Shown here: one piece after another, positions 1 to 6,051 of the stretch
How positions within the stretch are numbered: position 1 is the first letter of the stretch
Layout of the letters: each line of letters begins with the position of its first letter
NCBI GenBank assembly: GCA_019313765.1
Contig: JAFDAP010000103.1
Location: 1-6,329, forward strand
DNA length: 6,329 nt
Reading direction: 5' to 3'
Source of the DNA: Deltaproteobacteria bacterium
Lineage (GTDB): Bacteria; Desulfobacterota; DSM-4660; Desulfatiglandales; Desulfatiglandaceae
Translations under genes and position numbers: made by a program
The notes under the pieces: generated by a model
The model's input: the letters and a program-made list of their open reading frames with translations, nothing else
What the model was told of the DNA's origin: nothing
The model's database searches: none

Positions 1-9
1 CTTCTCCTG

Positions 10-26
10 TTCCTATTGTATAGGAA
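10..26. repeat. Perfect 7-bp inverted repeat, possible operator
   Basis: TTCCTAT and ATAGGAA flank a TGT spacer, giving a 17-bp palindrome. The AT-rich, odd-spaced symmetry would suit a dimeric regulator binding site. No U-tract follows, so it is not a terminator. No gene start lies close enough downstream to assign a target. Confidence 0.3.
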
Positions 27-124
27 TTTGGTTTTCATGCCTAATGATTTTATGGATATCATAAAATGACTGGATGACCCAAATCATGAGGAAAGGAAAT
101 TCGGCCGTTTTTTTATCCAAAAGA

Positions 125-180
125 GCCCGCCCTCCGCCCCGCCTGTCGGAGCGTAGCGTAGATTTATCCGCCTCTGGAGG
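125..180. repeat. REP-like GC-rich intergenic element
   Basis: This is a GC-rich block of CCGCC/GGCGG-type pieces around GAGCGTAGCGTA (149-160). That 12-mer is close to GAGCGAAGCGAA, read on the minus strand at 4208-4219. There too it sits beside a CCCGCC/GGCGGG hairpin. The two copies suggest one family of dispersed extragenic elements. Boundaries are approximate. Confidence 0.4.
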
Positions 181-307
181 ATCCAGCTATCGGGGCCCAA
201 TGAAATGCCTTTTCTCTTTACTATTTCCTATTTACTCTTTTCTGTCTTCCGCCGCACCGTAGCTCACCAGAGTGAAGGCGGGCCTTCATCCCGCACAGCG
301 GTATCTC

Positions 308-335
308 TTGACTTTTAGATTATTTCGGATATAAC
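308..335 (+). promoter_or_regulatory. Sigma70-type promoter
   Basis: The -35 element TTGACT (308-313) and the -10 element TATAAC (330-335) are each one base from consensus and are separated by 16 bp. Transcription should begin near 341-343. It is the best promoter match I found in the window. It lies just upstream of a hairpin-rich stretch ending in an intrinsic terminator, so the pair defines a transcript of about 140 nt unless the terminator is read through into lnt. Confidence 0.6.
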
Positions 336-341
336 CCTAAT

Positions 342-485
342 GTTGGTGCGCCGGTAAAACCGGCGGAAAGACCACATAGAAATTTTAATCCATTGAATGA
401 ATTCTCATTCGCAAACTTGAGGATACAAATCATGGCAAAGGGCAATAAAAACCCCGCTTCTCATAGATATCGGGGTTTTTTATTG
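342..485 (+). ncRNA. Candidate structured small RNA or attenuated leader
   Basis: The stretch is bounded by a promoter and an intrinsic terminator, and no known riboswitch or sRNA class was recognised. Hairpin 1 (344-374) has TGGT/ACCA closing an asymmetric internal loop (G opposite GAAAG), then a 7-bp stem CGCCGGT/ACCGGCG with an AAA loop. Hairpin 2 (395-410) is GAATGA/TCATTC with an ATTC loop. Hairpin 3 is the terminator. TTCTCAT occurs at 402-408 and again in the terminator loop at 458-464, so ATGA (397-400) could pair with either copy, a weak hint of a switch. lnt starts about 120 nt past the terminator, so a cis-acting leader and a free-standing RNA are both possible. A third reading is the residue of a small gene that lost its body. 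Confidence 0.4.
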
Positions 486-506
486 TTTGAAATTTATGAA
501 TTTTGA
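432..506 (+). other. 24-codon ORF overlapping the terminator; leader peptide or gene remnant
   Basis: ATG at 432 is preceded by GAGGA (419-423) at 8-nt spacing, a good ribosome site. The frame begins Met-Ala-Lys-Gly-Asn-Lys, runs through the whole terminator hairpin and stops at TGA 504-506. Its last third is encoded by terminator DNA, so the full peptide would need read-through. It could be an attenuator-type leader peptide, or the 5' end of a gene whose body was deleted, with promoter, ribosome site and terminator retained. It could also be chance. Confidence 0.2.
447..485 (+). terminator. Strong intrinsic terminator
   Basis: A 10-bp stem AAAAACCCCG (447-456) pairs with CGGGGTTTTT (471-480) across a 14-nt loop, and the right arm runs into TTTTTTATT. 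The A-tract on the left makes it potentially bidirectional. It ends the transcript from the 308-335 promoter and stands 120 bp before lnt. Confidence 0.85.
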
Positions 507-603
507 TAACCTCGAGGATCGGAGTCCAAGGCAGGCTCCATATCATTGAAATACACAGAAATTATGAAATTGGCTACTAAGGGCTAGGAAGCCAAAATAT
601 CCA

Positions 604-2229
604 GTGGGAATGTTGACGAGAATAGCACTGTCCTGCCTGTCCGCCTTGTTGTTCAGGATCAGTGTACCCGGCGCGCCCCTGCCGGCCATGGTCTGGGTAT
701 CCCTGGTTCCCCTTGGACTCGCCCTGCATGGCTCGCGACCGCGACAGGGACTGAGTCTCGGTTTTGTGTACGGGTTTTTCTTCTGGGTGACATGGACCTG
801 GTGGCTCGCCATCGGACTGACCGACTACGTGGGGGTCTCTTTTCCCGCTAACTGGTTCTGGATGGTCATGAGCAGCGCGTATCACGCCCTGCCCCTGGCG
901 GCCTTCGGTTATTGCGCATCTCTTTTTAAATGGACAGGAAAACCCCTGGGTGCCTTTCGAAGTGCCGCTGCTTTCACCGTAATCCAGTTGTGGTTCCCTC
1001 AACTTCTGCGGGCAAATCACGCCCACTCCCTCTTTTCAACCCCCCTGTTTATACAAGTTCTGGATATCGCCGGGGTTCCCCTGCTGCTCTTTTCCATCGC
1101 AATAGTTAATATGCTCCTGGTTGACCTGATCCTTTGCATCAAGGATAAAAGATCTTTGATCCCTGCGGCCGTCACTCTCGTGATTGTAATGGGGCTTACG
1201 GTAGGGTATGGGAAATACCGGCTGAATAATTACCACCAAGAAATGCGTTCTGCTCCGCCCGACCGGATCATCAGGATAGGATCTGTCCAGCCCAACATCC
1301 CGGCCCCGCAGGAAGAGGTCATAGAGGGAGTGTCCGTCCGAAAACACATCACGGCTTCTGAATGGAGAGGTTCGAACCAAATCCATTCGCTGGAAAAGGG
1401 TCTAAATATACTCTTTGACATGTCTCGTGAATTGGTCGAATCCCATAAAAATCTAGACCTGATTATCTGGCCCGAAATTCCTGTTGTCTTAGAATGTGAC
1501 CGCGAAACGTTAGCGCAACAGAAGATAACGGCCTTCGCAGAAGAACTGCAAAAACCTTTGCTGATCACCTGTGTTGATTATGACGAAGACGGGAGTGAAA
1601 AAAATTATAATACGGCCATATTTATTAATCAGTCCGACAGGAGCGCCCCTCCATACAGAAGAATGATTCTGTTCCCGTTTGCCGAGTACCTTCCGTATGA
1701 AAAAGAATTCCCATGGCTCAGGAAACTGTTTCCTGAGGTTCAAAATTATATTCCCGGTAAGGAACATGTCATTTATAGTCTGGATGGGAGCAAAAGGGTC
1801 ATTCCGACTCTCTGTTATGAGCTGGCCTTTTCAGACCACTTCCGTCAATTTATCAAACAGGGCGGGAATGTTGTAGTGAATATGGTGGATGATATGTGGT
1901 TCGGAACGACCGATGCCTCTATCGGTCATTGCGCATTGGGCATTTTCAGGGCCGTGGAATACCGCATACCGATCGTCAGGGTGACCAACTCGGGGATCGG
2001 TGTCTTTGTCCAGCCCACAGGCGAAATCGTGCCCGGATCCCGTACGCCGCTCTTTGAAAAGGCTGCCACGTCTTATCCCCTGTTGATCCCTAAAGAACAA
2101 CGGACCCTCTTTTTTTATGTGGGCAATCTCTTTCTCTGGGTTCTGACGGTATGGTGCGGCATGGATGCTCTCTTGCTGTTAATGCGCGTCGGCGGCCGGC
2201 GGAAGGGGATTTGTCAAATTTCTTCTTGA
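604..2229 (+). CDS. lnt: Apolipoprotein N-acyltransferase (Lnt), Lys-to-Arg in the catalytic triad
   Basis: Lnt N-acylates the terminal cysteine of diacyl-lipoproteins in the inner membrane, the last step of lipoprotein maturation. The 541-residue length fits the family (about 510-540). Residues 1-205 hold about seven hydrophobic segments, residues 222-495 a periplasmic nitrilase-type domain, and 500-527 a C-terminal membrane segment. Catalytic Glu is E291 in IIWPEIP. The nucleophile is C404 in TLCYEL, with E406 matching E. coli E389. E361 in FPFAEYLP matches E343. NMVDDMWFG and RAVEYRIPIVRVTNSG are typical family blocks. Counting eight residues back from E361, the site of E. coli K335 is R353 (AGA, 1660-1662), so activity is uncertain. 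The GTG start at 604 has AGGAAG (586-591) 12 nt upstream; ATG at 610 is an alternative. No clear promoter lies between the 447-485 terminator and the gene, so read-through expression is possible. Confidence 0.88.
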   Translation: MGMLTRIALSCLSALLFRISVPGAPLPAMVWVSLVPLGLALHGSRPRQGLSLGFVYGFFFWVTWTWWLAIGLTDYVGVSFPANWFWMVMSSAYHALPLAAFGYCASLFKWTGKPLGAFRSAAAFTVIQLWFPQLLRANHAHSLFSTPLFIQVLDIAGVPLLLFSIAIVNMLLVDLILCIKDKRSLIPAAVTLVIVMGLTVGYGKYRLNNYHQEMRSAPPDRIIRIGSVQPNIPAPQEEVIEGVSVRKHITASEWRGSNQIHSLEKGLNILFDMSRELVESHKNLDLIIWPEIPVVLECDRETLAQQKITAFAEELQKPLLITCVDYDEDGSEKNYNTAIFINQSDRSAPPYRRMILFPFAEYLPYEKEFPWLRKLFPEVQNYIPGKEHVIYSLDGSKRVIPTLCYELAFSDHFRQFIKQGGNVVVNMVDDMWFGTTDASIGHCALGIFRAVEYRIPIVRVTNSGIGVFVQPTGEIVPGSRTPLFEKAATSYPLLIPKEQRTLFFYVGNLFLWVLTVWCGMDALLLLMRVGGRRKGICQISS

Positions 2230-2387
2230 CTATTGATACTCTTTTAACCCTGCAACGACGTTTACCACCCCGTCATTCCGGCCCGGCCCCTTTTTCTTTA
2301 TTCATTTCCTCTTCCCATAACCCAATTTCTATGATATACTTCTTTGTTACAATCGAAAAAATATATGTTGAGAAAGGAGATTATTTA

Positions 2388-2570
2388 ATGAAGAACATAG
2401 AAATGACCGTTGAAGGGGAGACCCTTATTATTAAAGTAGATCTATCCAAGGAATCCGGTCCATCTAAGTCGGGTAAGACCATCATAATAGCTTCCACGGA
2501 GGGGAATATTTCCGTTCCAGACAGGGAAGAGAAGATAGGGTTGAATATTTATCGTTATCCCCCTGATTGA
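2388..2570 (+). CDS. Conserved-looking 60-residue protein with SGKT and ASTEGN motifs
   Basis: The ATG start is set by an excellent SD, AAAGGAG (2373-2379), 8 nt upstream. The frame stays open upstream to 2151, overlapping the lnt end, but that part has no ribosome site and reads as non-protein. The product is soluble, with no signal peptide or membrane segment. It looks mainly beta: hydrophobic strands near 12-18 (TLIIKVD), 31-36 (TIIIAS) and 50-55. The core is GPSKSGKT (24-31), ASTEGN (35-40) and IGLNIY (50-55). I recall small uncharacterised bacterial proteins sharing an SGKT...AST.GN...GLN.Y pattern, but cannot name a family. GPSKSGKT fits the Walker A pattern, yet 60 residues without a Walker B acid make an NTPase unlikely. 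The gene stands alone, 158 bp after lnt. Its promoter is uncertain: TACAAT (2348-2353) is a possible -10 with a poor -35. Confidence 0.8.
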   Translation: MKNIEMTVEGETLIIKVDLSKESGPSKSGKTIIIASTEGNISVPDREEKIGLNIYRYPPD

Positions 2571-2761
2571 GTATTTATTTTTACCCTGTCCCCTTTTATA
2601 ACCTCCTTGCAGTTCTCCAGTCTTTTCCAGACTGACCTTAGGCCAGCTGACAACTCACTCGCCTTTGATCTTAGAATGCCTGTTTTGAGGTTGAAAATGT
2701 GCTTCTAAGCCCAATTTCGGAGCCGATTTCTTGGAATTGTCACAAGATTTCAAATCCTTGG

Positions 2762-2808
2762 CTTGGTCCGACCCGAATCCGAATCCGTTCTTGGTCCGAC
2801 CCGAATCC
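2762..2808. repeat. 19-bp direct repeat, two copies with 28-bp period
   Basis: CTTGGTCCGACCCGAATCC occurs at 2762-2780 and exactly again at 2790-2808. A smaller tandem of GAATCC follows the first copy. Each unit contains the near-palindrome GGTC-C-GACC. The repeat lies 24 bp past the stop of the minus-strand flavoprotein gene, so it is in its 3' region. No terminator T-run goes with it. It could be a duplicated binding site or replication slippage. Confidence 0.65.
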
Positions 2809-2831
2809 AGAACAAAAAGCTTAGACATTGA

Positions 2832-4178
2832 TTATTCTTTCAACCGCTTGGCAATGTATCTGGCGGCAAGCATACCACTTGCCGAGGCCTGAAGCAGCCC
2901 CCTTGTAATGCCAGCGCCGTCGCCAATGGCAAACAGATTGCTCACCCTGGTTTCCATTTCCGGCGACAAATCGATCCTGTTTGAGTAAAGCTTCACTTCC
3001 ACACCATATAGCAGTGTGTGGCGCGAATATACGCCGGGAGCCATTTTCTCGAGCGCTTGAAGCATTTCAATAATGCTCAACAGGTGCCGGTATGGAAATA
3101 CAAAGCTCAAATCACCCGGAGTAGCTTCAGAAAAGGTTGGCCTTGTAAGACATCGGTCAATGCGTGCCTTGGTACTGCGCCGGCCTGTCAAAAGGTCTCC
3201 CAGCCTCTGAACAATTGCGCCCCCCCCCAGAAGATTTGCCAGGCTCGCAATATAGAGGCCATAAGCAATGGGGTCATCGAAAGGCTCGGTAAACGCACTA
3301 CTCACCAGAATAGCAAAGTTGGTGTTTTCGCTTCTTTTTTTGGCATAGCTGTGACCGTTTACAGTAGTGATCCCATCGTTTTTTTCGGTTACCACCTCCC
3401 CATAGGGGTTCATGCAGAAAGTGCGCACCTTGTCATCAAAGGTCTTTGAGTAGTAGATGAGTTTCGATTCGTAGATTGAGTTGGTGATTTCCTTAAGCAC
3501 AGTTGCAGGCAGTTCTACGCGGATGCCAATATCCACAGGCATCGGCCTGGTTTTAAGTCCTATGGCCTTTGCCTCTGCTTTCATCCAGCTTGCACCTGAT
3601 CGTCCCGGAGCAGCCACAACAAAACGGCTTGTAATATTTTGTCCATCCGCCAGTCTGACTCCTCGTATCTGTCCATCTTCAGCCAGGAGCTTTTGAACCG
3701 GGCAACCTGTACGCGTTTCAATTCGACCCGCCATAGACTCTTGCAAGTGACCAAGGACACTGCGGCAGTTTTCTGTTCCGATATGTCGAATGCGTGCAGG
3801 TATTAGCTCAAGGTCAGCAAGGCGGGCACGATCGGCAAGTTCTTCCAACTCTGCGGATGCCTCACCAAAGACATGGCCCGGGGCCCCGTGGGCCACATAT
3901 ACTTCATCAGCCGCTGTGAGAAGCTGGTTAAGGGAATCCTGGTCAAGAAATTCTCCCAGGCTTCCACCGACCTCAGAAGAAAGCGTAAGCTTACCGTCAC
4001 TGTATGCGCCAGCTCCTCCCCAGCCGCAGAGCATGTCTTTGGAGTTCCGGCGCTGGCGCTGGTCCAGTTCCTTTCCCTGCTCCAGCAAAAGGACACGCTC
4101 AATGCCGAGATCGGCCAAAGTAAGGGCCGAAAAAATACCGGCCGGGCCGGCACCAACGATGATCACTTCGTAATCCAC
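2832..4178 (-). CDS. FAD-dependent dehydrogenase, COG2509-like
   Basis: This is a soluble flavoprotein of unknown substrate. The N-terminus is a Rossmann FAD-binding fold, with GAGPAG at 9-14 and the ribose-binding acid E33 at the end of strand 2 (LLLEQG). Next comes CGWGGAGAYSDGK (51-63), the hallmark I associate with uncharacterised COG2509 dehydrogenases. Near the C-terminus AIGDGAGITRG (417-427) is the second FAD contact, followed by an Ala/Ser-rich helix. At 448 residues it is near the usual family size. GTG at 4178 is chosen because AGGAGG lies 6 nt upstream and the protein then starts MDYEVIIVGAG; a TTG at 4202 would place the SD inside the gene. No partner gene adjoins it, and it diverges from the second flavoprotein across 361 bp. 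No clear promoter or terminator was found. The family call is firm, the reaction unknown. Confidence 0.87.
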   Translation of the reverse strand: MDYEVIIVGAGPAGIFSALTLADLGIERVLLLEQGKELDQRQRRNSKDMLCGWGGAGAYSDGKLTLSSEVGGSLGEFLDQDSLNQLLTAADEVYVAHGAPGHVFGEASAELEELADRARLADLELIPARIRHIGTENCRSVLGHLQESMAGRIETRTGCPVQKLLAEDGQIRGVRLADGQNITSRFVVAAPGRSGASWMKAEAKAIGLKTRPMPVDIGIRVELPATVLKEITNSIYESKLIYYSKTFDDKVRTFCMNPYGEVVTEKNDGITTVNGHSYAKKRSENTNFAILVSSAFTEPFDDPIAYGLYIASLANLLGGGAIVQRLGDLLTGRRSTKARIDRCLTRPTFSEATPGDLSFVFPYRHLLSIIEMLQALEKMAPGVYSRHTLLYGVEVKLYSNRIDLSPEMETRVSNLFAIGDGAGITRGLLQASASGMLAARYIAKRLKE

Positions 4179-4207
4179 AGGTTTCCTCCTGGTCAGGATC
4201 AAGTCAG

Positions 4208-4236
4208 TTCGCTTCGCTCATCCCGCCAAGGCGGGA
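4208..4236 (-). repeat. REP-like hairpin with GAGCGAAGCGAA tail
   Basis: The stem TCCCGC (4221-4226) pairs with GCGGGA (4231-4236) across CAAG. Read on the minus strand, GAGCGAAGCGAA (4219 to 4208) follows directly, matching GAGCGTAGCGTA at 149-160 in 10 of 12 bases. The element lies in the 5' leader of the minus-strand flavoprotein gene, 30 bp from its start codon, so it could affect translation or mRNA stability if transcribed. Confidence 0.5.
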
Positions 4237-4358
4237 ATGGAATAATGGAAAATATTGCATAGGGCAAAGTGAAAAAACTACATACTCTATAACTTAACAT
4301 ATATTTTAGTTCCATGCACGAGGCAAAAGTTCAGACCTCGCAAAAACCCCTCTATTCT

Positions 4359-4374
4359 TCCCGCTGCGGCGGGA
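4359..4374. repeat. GC-rich hairpin, REP-like
   Basis: TCCCGC (4359-4364) pairs with GCGGGA (4369-4374) across TGCG. The six-base arms are identical to those of the hairpin at 4221-4236. There is no U-tract on either strand, so it is not an intrinsic terminator. Confidence 0.45.
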
Positions 4375-4539
4375 TACAAATTCCGAGACGTATAATTAGT
4401 GCTATCTATCTGTAATTCCCGCAATATCAGAAATGATGTGATATCCATATCGTAAAGGAGGACTTTTGTTCCAAAACGATATATGATTGTTTGATGGAAT
4501 TGGCCGGGCAATAAATCCAGCAAAGGAATGATTCACAAA

Positions 4540-5673
4540 ATGGGATCTGAATCCAGTTTTGACGCAATTATTATAGGTTGCGGGATTGCCGGGGCATCAC
4601 TTGCCTACTTTCTTGCCGAGCGGGGCATGACGGATATTCTGATCCTCGAAAGGGAGGAGCAGCCGGGGTATCACGCGACCGGCCGGGCGGCGGGGGTATT
4701 AGTGGAACTGGACTTTGTCCCTTCGATCCTTGAGTTGAAAATTTTAGGGGGCAGATTCCTTCGTAATCCACCGGACGGCTTTTCAGAATATCCCCTGCTT
4801 CGACAATCGGGAATACTTATAATGTTTAAGGGGGAGCTGTGGGATTCGGTTCGGCAAATGATTCCCGGGCTGAGGCAGTCGGGTGTTGTAGTGAATGTGC
4901 TTTCCCGGGAAGACGTCATGTCCCTTATCCCGGTCGTAAGTTCGAATAATTTTGACGGGGCCGTGCTTTTGCCCGAAGATGGGCACATAGACGCAAATGA
5001 ACTGTTGTGGAGCTACATCCGCAATGCCAGGCGCCGCGGGGCCCGGCTTCACCTGAAAGAGGAGGTGCATGGAATAGAACTGGAGCAAGGCAGGGTAAGC
5101 GGGGTAAAGACCATTGCGGGAGAGTATCGGTCTCCCCTGGTGATCAATGCCTCGGGTGCATGGGCCGGAAACATCAGAAAGTTCATAGGTCAAACCCCGG
5201 TTCAGCTTACGCCCTATCGCCGCACTATCATAACATTTGCCTCTCCCGACGGAATGGAAACCAAAGACTGGCCCCTGGCAGCCGATTTGAGTCATGATCT
5301 TTATTTTTCCCCTGAATCATCCGGTATGCTGGCCAGCCCCATGGATGAAGACCCCATGGAGCCCTGCGATGCACGTCCCGATGAACTGGGTGTCGCGCAG
5401 ACGATCGAGAGGTTGAAGCAGTTCACACCTCGCCTGGCGCCGAGGTCCATCATTCACAAATGGGCGGGGCTGAGGACATTTGCGCCTGACCAGGCCATGG
5501 TCGTGGGTGAAGATCCGGTTGTGAAAGGTTTTTTCTGGCTTTCGGGACAGGGCGGGGCCGGCATAGAGACCAGCGCTGCGGTCGGGCAAATCGCATCCGA
5601 CCTGATTGTGGACGGCCGCACCGAGATAATGGACGTCAGCCAAATTTCTCCGATGAGATTTGCTGATGCGTAA
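4540..5673 (+). CDS. FAD-dependent amino-acid-type dehydrogenase, DauA-like (DAO superfamily)
   Basis: This is a soluble flavoenzyme of the D-amino acid oxidase superfamily, most like catabolic D-arginine dehydrogenase (DauA, about 375 residues; 377 here). Such enzymes oxidise an amine next to a carboxylate to an imino acid and pass electrons to the respiratory chain. Seen: GCGIAG (13-18) FAD fold, E37, YHATGR (44-49), NPPDGF (76-81), GHIDANEL (148-155), INASGAW (202-208), WAGLRTF (308-314) and GQGGAGIETSAA (336-347). Residues matching substrate-carboxylate ligands of DauA are kept (an Arg of the R227/R228 pair, Y255, R312). Those contacting its side chain are not: DauA H48, T50, Y53 and E87 align with V53, V55, D58 and I92, so arginine is an unlikely substrate. 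The start at 4540 has AAAGGA 12 nt upstream; ATG at 4528 directly abuts that site. The alignment is from memory, so the substrate is open. Confidence 0.85.
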   Translation: MGSESSFDAIIIGCGIAGASLAYFLAERGMTDILILEREEQPGYHATGRAAGVLVELDFVPSILELKILGGRFLRNPPDGFSEYPLLRQSGILIMFKGELWDSVRQMIPGLRQSGVVVNVLSREDVMSLIPVVSSNNFDGAVLLPEDGHIDANELLWSYIRNARRRGARLHLKEEVHGIELEQGRVSGVKTIAGEYRSPLVINASGAWAGNIRKFIGQTPVQLTPYRRTIITFASPDGMETKDWPLAADLSHDLYFSPESSGMLASPMDEDPMEPCDARPDELGVAQTIERLKQFTPRLAPRSIIHKWAGLRTFAPDQAMVVGEDPVVKGFFWLSGQGGAGIETSAAVGQIASDLIVDGRTEIMDVSQISPMRFADA

Positions 5674-5676
5674 ATC

Positions 5677-5700
5677 GGACTTCCAGAAGGTCCTTGATTT
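5677..5700 (+). terminator. Weak terminator-like hairpin after the DauA-like gene
   Basis: GGAC (5677-5680) pairs with GTCC (5690-5693), with further imperfect pairing of TTC and GAA inside. A modest T-rich tail (TTGATTT) follows. It starts 3 bp after the stop codon, which is the right place, but the stem is short and the tail poor. Confidence 0.25.
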
Positions 5701-5815
5701 GTAAACCGTTGCTTGACAACAGGAGAGGTGTGGGGCGGAGCAATTTTATTTCATCTCAGAAAACCACTTCCTTTGGGCGTGGTCAGAGATAATGGCTCTG
5801 CCTTGGAGTTTTGTG

Positions 5816-5990
5816 TCAAAAAATACAAATTACAAGCACCAAAATACAAATAAATCTCAAACTCCAATATTCAATGACCAAAACCTTCCAGGACAAAAGA
5901 CATTGTTTGGATTTTCGAATTTTGGTCATTGGAATTTTTTTGATATTTGGAATTTGATATTTGGAATTTCAATATGTCAATGAAATTCCA
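5816..5990. repeat. AT-rich imperfect long inverted repeat, MITE-like
   Basis: A perfect 12-bp core, CAATGACCAAAA (5872-5883) and TTTTGGTCATTG (5920-5931), encloses 36 nt. Outside it the arms keep an imperfect match: CCAAA/TACAAAT-type words on the left mirror ATTTGG/GGAATTT words on the right, out to about 5816 and 5990. The block is far more AT-rich than the flanking genes and encodes nothing convincing. Palindromes built of CAAATTCCAAAT-like words recur between genes in many environmental genomes, as I recall. No transposase or clear target-site duplication is visible. It occupies most of the 378-bp gap before the last gene. Confidence 0.6.
5941..5968. repeat. 14-bp perfect tandem duplication
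   Basis: TGATATTTGGAATT is repeated head-to-tail at 5941-5954 and 5955-5968, inside the right arm of the AT-rich inverted repeat. The left arm has no equally clean duplication, so this arm may have expanded by slippage. Confidence 0.8.
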
Positions 5991-6051
5991 ACGAAGCAAA
6001 TCCCCTCTGGGGATAACCAAAGCCTGATCATCTGGGCCAGGATTTTTACTT

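Larger units (their letters stand above)
1..300. other. Gene-free stretch with short palindromes and GC-rich hairpins
   Basis: No convincing gene is seen here. A reading frame at 74-262 (+) is open, but it lacks a well-placed SD and its composition is Pro/Arg/Ser-rich from GC-rich repeat DNA, so I do not call it. The stretch holds a perfect 7-bp inverted repeat (10-26), an 8-bp hairpin ATTTTATG/CATAAAAT (47-67), a REP-like GC-rich block (about 125-180), and a hairpin GCGGG/CCCGC (278-294). An alternative pairing GAAGG/CCTTC competes with the last one. The end of an upstream gene, if any, lies outside the window. Confidence 0.6.
4179..4539. other. Divergent intergenic region between the two flavoprotein genes
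   Basis: No gene is supported here. The region contains the ribosome site of the minus-strand gene, two GC-rich hairpins (4221-4236 and 4359-4374), a perfect TATAAT (4391-4396) without a matching -35, and an orphan SD-like AAAGGAGGA (4454-4462). The frame after that SD is not usable: an ATG at 4483 is in frame with the downstream gene, but TGA follows at 4492. Promoters for both flanking genes must lie here or in the hairpin DNA, but none is clear. Confidence 0.6.

Noticed and set aside
74..262. Open frame of 62 codons on the plus strand
   Set aside because: It has no well-placed SD, its codons come from REP-like GC-rich DNA, and it resembles no protein I know.
2151..2387. Upstream extension of the 60-residue protein to 139 residues
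   Set aside because: The extension overlaps the lnt 3' end and has no ribosome site, whereas AAAGGAG sits 8 nt before the ATG at 2388.
2618..2634. Hairpin CAGTCT/AGACTG as a terminator
   Set aside because: It has no T-run on either strand and lies 48 bp past the small gene and nearly 200 bp past the minus-strand gene, so it is likely chance.
4391..4396. Perfect -10 hexamer TATAAT
   Set aside because: There is no -35-like hexamer at 16-18 bp (the DNA there is GC-rich hairpin) and no extended -10 TG, so it was not called as a promoter.
4454..4494. Strong SD-like AAAGGAGGA before the DauA-like gene
   Set aside because: Nearby starts give frames of only a few codons; the ATG at 4483 is in frame with the downstream gene but meets TGA at 4492.
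4287..4523. 78-codon minus-strand frame in the divergent intergenic region
   Set aside because: It spans a REP-like hairpin, has no recognisable motif, and no supporting ribosome site was seen.
5713..5718. Perfect -35 hexamer TTGACA
   Set aside because: The DNA 16-18 bp downstream is GC-rich with no -10-like sequence.
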